Shown here piece by piece: positions 7,231-7,529 of a stretch of 7,529 bases of DNA; the first letter of the stretch is position 1; each line of letters starts with the position of its first letter. The notes beneath the pieces were generated by a model. The model was not told where the DNA came from and did no database searches. It saw nothing but the letters and a program-made list of their open reading frames with translations. Source of the stretch: Chitinophagaceae bacterium (GTDB lineage: Bacteria > Bacteroidota > Bacteroidia > Chitinophagales > Chitinophagaceae); the NCBI GenBank assembly GCA_020853515.1, contig JADYYU010000226.1, positions 1 to 7,529 on the forward strand, read 5' to 3'. The position numbers and the translations under genes were made by a program.

Positions 7231-7268
7231 GCACCTTAAAGAGTGCTTAATTTGCTATTTTCCTTTTT
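7231..7268 (+). terminator. Weak terminator-like hairpin after the 105-residue gene
   Basis: Four bases after the TAA, GCAC (7231-7234) pairs with GTGC (7243-7246) across an 8-base loop, followed by a T-rich tract with TTTT and TTTTT runs up to about 7266. The stem is only 4 bp, so this is a weak candidate. Confidence 0.25.
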
Positions 7269-7356
7269 CCGTAATTATAGAAAATCTGAGGCTTGAAAGT
7301 TCAGCAAACAAATATGCTTTAACTTGGCGACTGACATATTATCCATAATCGAATTC

Positions 7357-7393
7357 ATTCAATTACATCGTGAGAGTCGTCGAAAAATTGAAT
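7357..7393. repeat. Inverted repeat in the convergent gap
   Basis: ATTCAATT (7357-7364) and AATTGAAT (7386-7393) are perfect complements with a 21-base spacer, within which ATCG and CGA can add a few inner pairs. Its place between two convergent genes would suit a terminator-like fold for either direction, but the stem is A/T-rich and has no clear U-tract. Confidence 0.3.
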
Positions 7394-7453
7394 AAAAATG
7401 GGAGCTAAGTTGAAGTTTTAATATATGCCCATGTTTACATATTTGAACAGGTA

Positions 7454-7529
7454 TTACTCACTTAGAAAATTCTCAGCATCTTTGTTTACATTGATGTGTT
7501 TCAATTCCAATTCCGTACCCTCGCTTGGA
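7454..7529 (-). CDS. C-terminal fragment of an unidentified minus-strand gene
   Basis: On the minus strand, one frame is open from the window edge to TAA at 7456-7454. It encodes 24 residues including EGTELELKHINVNKDAENF and ending LSE. The other two frames on this strand have stops within the same stretch. The composition looks protein-like (charged, with alternating hydrophobic residues), and the position upstream on the minus strand fits the local gene direction. It is far too short to assign a family. Confidence 0.4.
   Translation of the reverse strand, partial: PSEGTELELKHINVNKDAENFLSE

Larger units (their letters stand above)
7227..7453. other. Noncoding gap between convergent genes
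   Basis: This 227-bp A/T-rich stretch lies between the stop of the 105-residue gene and the stop of the minus-strand gene at the right edge. Apart from the weak hairpin at its left end and the inverted repeat at 7357-7393, I see no gene, tRNA or recognisable element in it. Confidence 0.6.

Overview
The window looks like chromosomal DNA from a member of the Bacteroidota, probably near the Chitinophagales or Sphingobacteriales. Three things suggest this: a type IX secretion (T9SS) type A C-terminal sorting domain, a sensor kinase built on a periplasmic two-component-regulator propeller, and a large surface protein opening with the 'NYQGVARD' module that is common in this phylum. Translation starts lack Shine-Dalgarno sequences and sit in A-rich leaders, as is usual there. 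The taxonomic call is inference from protein style only.

Layout, right to left along the minus strand, which carries most genes. At 7454-7529 is the last 24 codons of an unidentified minus-strand gene running off the edge. At 6909-7226 is a plus-strand gene for a 105-residue protein I do not recognise. It is divergent from the next gene across 52 bp that hold a perfect 10-bp-arm inverted repeat and a Bacteroidota-like promoter. At 3983-6856 is a 957-residue membrane histidine kinase (signal peptide, beta-propeller, Y_Y_Y domain, one transmembrane helix, HisKA_3 and HATPase_c). No response regulator is visible. A 148-bp gap follows, with an interrupted palindrome four bases before the next start codon. 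Then come three tightly packed minus-strand genes, 19-25 bp apart: a 177-residue exported protein with a T9SS sorting domain (3301-3834), a 934-residue exported fibre-like protein (471-3275), and the N-terminus of an exported protein that resembles reprolysin-like metallopeptidases (1-451, cut by the window edge).

The three packed genes read as one transcription unit for secreted or surface products. The kinase upstream is a plausible regulator of it, but nothing in the sequence proves that link. I see no tRNA, rRNA, CRISPR array, transposase or phage gene, and no unmistakable new system. The best leads are the unknown 105-residue protein with its palindromic divergent promoter, and the possibly conserved pairing of the small T9SS protein with the fibre protein.
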